Below are positions 40,825-41,644 of a stretch of DNA of 41,644 nt, piece by piece. A model generated the notes under the pieces. It did not search any database. It saw only the letters and a list, made by a program, of their open reading frames with translations, and was not told the origin of the DNA. The DNA is from an uncultured Acidimicrobiales bacterium (GTDB lineage: Bacteria > Actinomycetota > Acidimicrobiia > Acidimicrobiales > CADCTF01), in contig CADCTF010000142.1 in NCBI GenBank assembly GCA_902805655.1, positions 1 through 41,644 on the forward strand. Reading direction: 5' to 3'. A program made the position numbers and the translations under genes. The first letter of the stretch is position 1; every line of letters begins with the position of its first letter.

Positions 40825-41644
40825 CGCTCACCTCCTTGGCCAGTTCGCGATACGCGATGGCGCCACGCGAAGTCGGATCGAACAACAGGATCGACTGACC
40901 GAACGAGGGCGCCTCGGAGAGGCGCACCGTTCGGGGTACGACGTTGCGGCAGACCTTGTCCCCGAAGTGGGTGCGGACGTCGTTCGCTACCTGCTCCGCC
41001 AGCTTCGTTCGGGCGTCGAACATGGTGAGCACGATGGCGCTCACCTCGAGCCTGGAGTTCAGCTTCGACTGCACGAGGTTCACGTTTCTCAGGAGCTGGC
41101 CAAGGCCCTCCAAGGCGTAGTACTCGCACTGGATCGGCACGAGCACCTCCGTCGCTGCGGCCAACGCGTTCACCGTCAGCAGGCCAAGGGAGGGAGGGCA
41201 GTCGATGAGCACGAAGTCGAACTCGTCGCCTAGCTCGGCGAGAGCGTGCCGAAGTCGGAGTTCTCTGGAGAACGCCGGCACCAGTTCGATCTCCGCTCCG
41301 GCGAGATCGATGGTGGCGGGACACACGAAGAGGTTGCGGAGGGTGGTCGGCTCGATGCAGTCCTCGATCGGCACGTCGTGGAGCACAACGTCGTAGATCG
41401 AATGCTCAAGGTTGCGGCTGTTGATGCCGAGACCTGTAGTGGCGTTCCCTTGCGGGTCGAGATCCACGACGAGCACCCGATAGCCCAACACGGCCAGGCC
41501 GGCCCCCAGGTTCACCGCGGTCGTGGTCTTGCCGACCCCGCCCTTCTGGTTCGCGATCGCGAGCACACGTGGCAGCGGCCGCGCGAAGGGCGAGGGCTTC
41601 GGCGGCGGCGTGACCCGGGGCTCTGGCCGCGTCTCCGGGTCAGT
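40799..41644 (-). CDS. parA: Chromosome partitioning ATPase ParA, 5' end cut by the window
   Basis: The frame is open to the right edge, so the gene starts outside the window. The visible part is 281 residues. After a Pro-rich N-terminal stretch, IANQKGGVGKTTTAVNL is the deviant Walker A, DLDPQGNATTGLG the second motif, and FVLIDCPPSLGLL Walker B. ParA moves ParB-parS complexes by ATP-driven DNA binding. If GTG at 41566 were the start the protein would be 255 residues; the in-frame extension fits actinobacterial ParA proteins with a leader. Confidence 0.94.
   Translation of the reverse strand, partial: TDPETRPEPRVTPPPKPSPFARPLPRVLAIANQKGGVGKTTTAVNLGAGLAVLGYRVLVVDLDPQGNATTGLGINSRNLEHSIYDVVLHDVPIEDCIEPTTLRNLFVCPATIDLAGAEIELVPAFSRELRLRHALAELGDEFDFVLIDCPPSLGLLTVNALAAATEVLVPIQCEYYALEGLGQLLRNVNLVQSKLNSRLEVSAIVLTMFDARTKLAEQVANDVRTHFGDKVCRNVVPRTVRLSEAPSFGQSILLFDPTSRGAIAYRELAKEVSGGTPQRTR

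Noticed and set aside
1-41644. CRISPR arrays, tRNA or rRNA genes, insertion sequences, prophage
   Set aside because: No regular short repeats, no cloverleaf-like sequence, no transposase or integrase was recognised by eye. The only excisionase-like gene is BldC-like and stands alone.

Overview
The window is very GC-rich, densely coded DNA with many GTG and TTG starts and stop/start overlaps. The gene families point to an actinobacterium. An F420-type LLM oxidoreductase, an actinobacterial Tad pilus locus, an orphan pilT, a DUF6049 protein beside murJ, and a right end ordered like the origin-proximal region of Mycobacterium all fit a deep-branching Actinomycetota, possibly class Acidimicrobiia. 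The class is inference; no rRNA or tRNA gene was seen.

Layout. (1) 1-12.9 kb is a mosaic of single genes on both strands: a small secreted calcium-binding-repeat protein, a hemerythrin-like protein, a divergent SAM hydroxide adenosyltransferase-like protein, a zinc-finger thioredoxin, an MFS transporter, an NTF2-like protein, a STAS protein, a two-gene heterodimeric ABC exporter, a class A beta-lactamase lipoprotein, a VOC protein, a GAF/ANTAR-like regulator and a large polytopic membrane protein. (2) 12.96-15.04 kb is an ABC-2 efflux operon (ATPase, permease, XRE regulator) behind a promoter overlapped by an inverted repeat; the cca gene converges on it. (3) 16.7-25.7 kb is a Tad/Flp pilus operon: CpaB-like, TadZ-like ATPase without the Walker A lysine, TadA, TadB, TadC, a small pilin-like protein, two TadE-like proteins, a TadG-like protein and a 993-residue membrane protein with LysM and SARP/BTAD regions. 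No prepilin peptidase or secretin was recognised. (4) 25.7-30.1 kb holds a small HTH protein, an unrecognised Trp-rich small ORF with a duplicated motif, an LLM oxidoreductase, pilT, a histone-deacetylase-like hydrolase and a GNAT acetyltransferase.

(5) 30.1-41.6 kb is the conserved chromosomal block: DUF6049 protein, murJ, a small membrane protein, DegV, a pseudokinase-TM-lectin-like protein, ECF sigma factor, zinc-binding anti-sigma factor, a two-TM protein, trxB, trxA, then parB and parA on the opposite strand. It parallels Mycobacterium tuberculosis Rv3909-mviN-sigM-Rv3912-trxB2-trxC-(cwlM)-parB-parA. The main difference is that the pseudokinase and extracellular lectin-like parts, fused to MurJ in mycobacterial MviN, are encoded here by a separate gene, and no cwlM lies between trxA and parB.

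The points most worth following up are the Trp-rich duplicated micro-ORF (26051-26239), the split MviN with a pseudokinase gene lacking a usual start codon in the expected place, the membrane LysM/SARP protein ending the Tad operon, the TadZ-like P-loop variant, and the 12-bp-phased DnaA-box-like repeats plus a long hairpin between trxA and parB.
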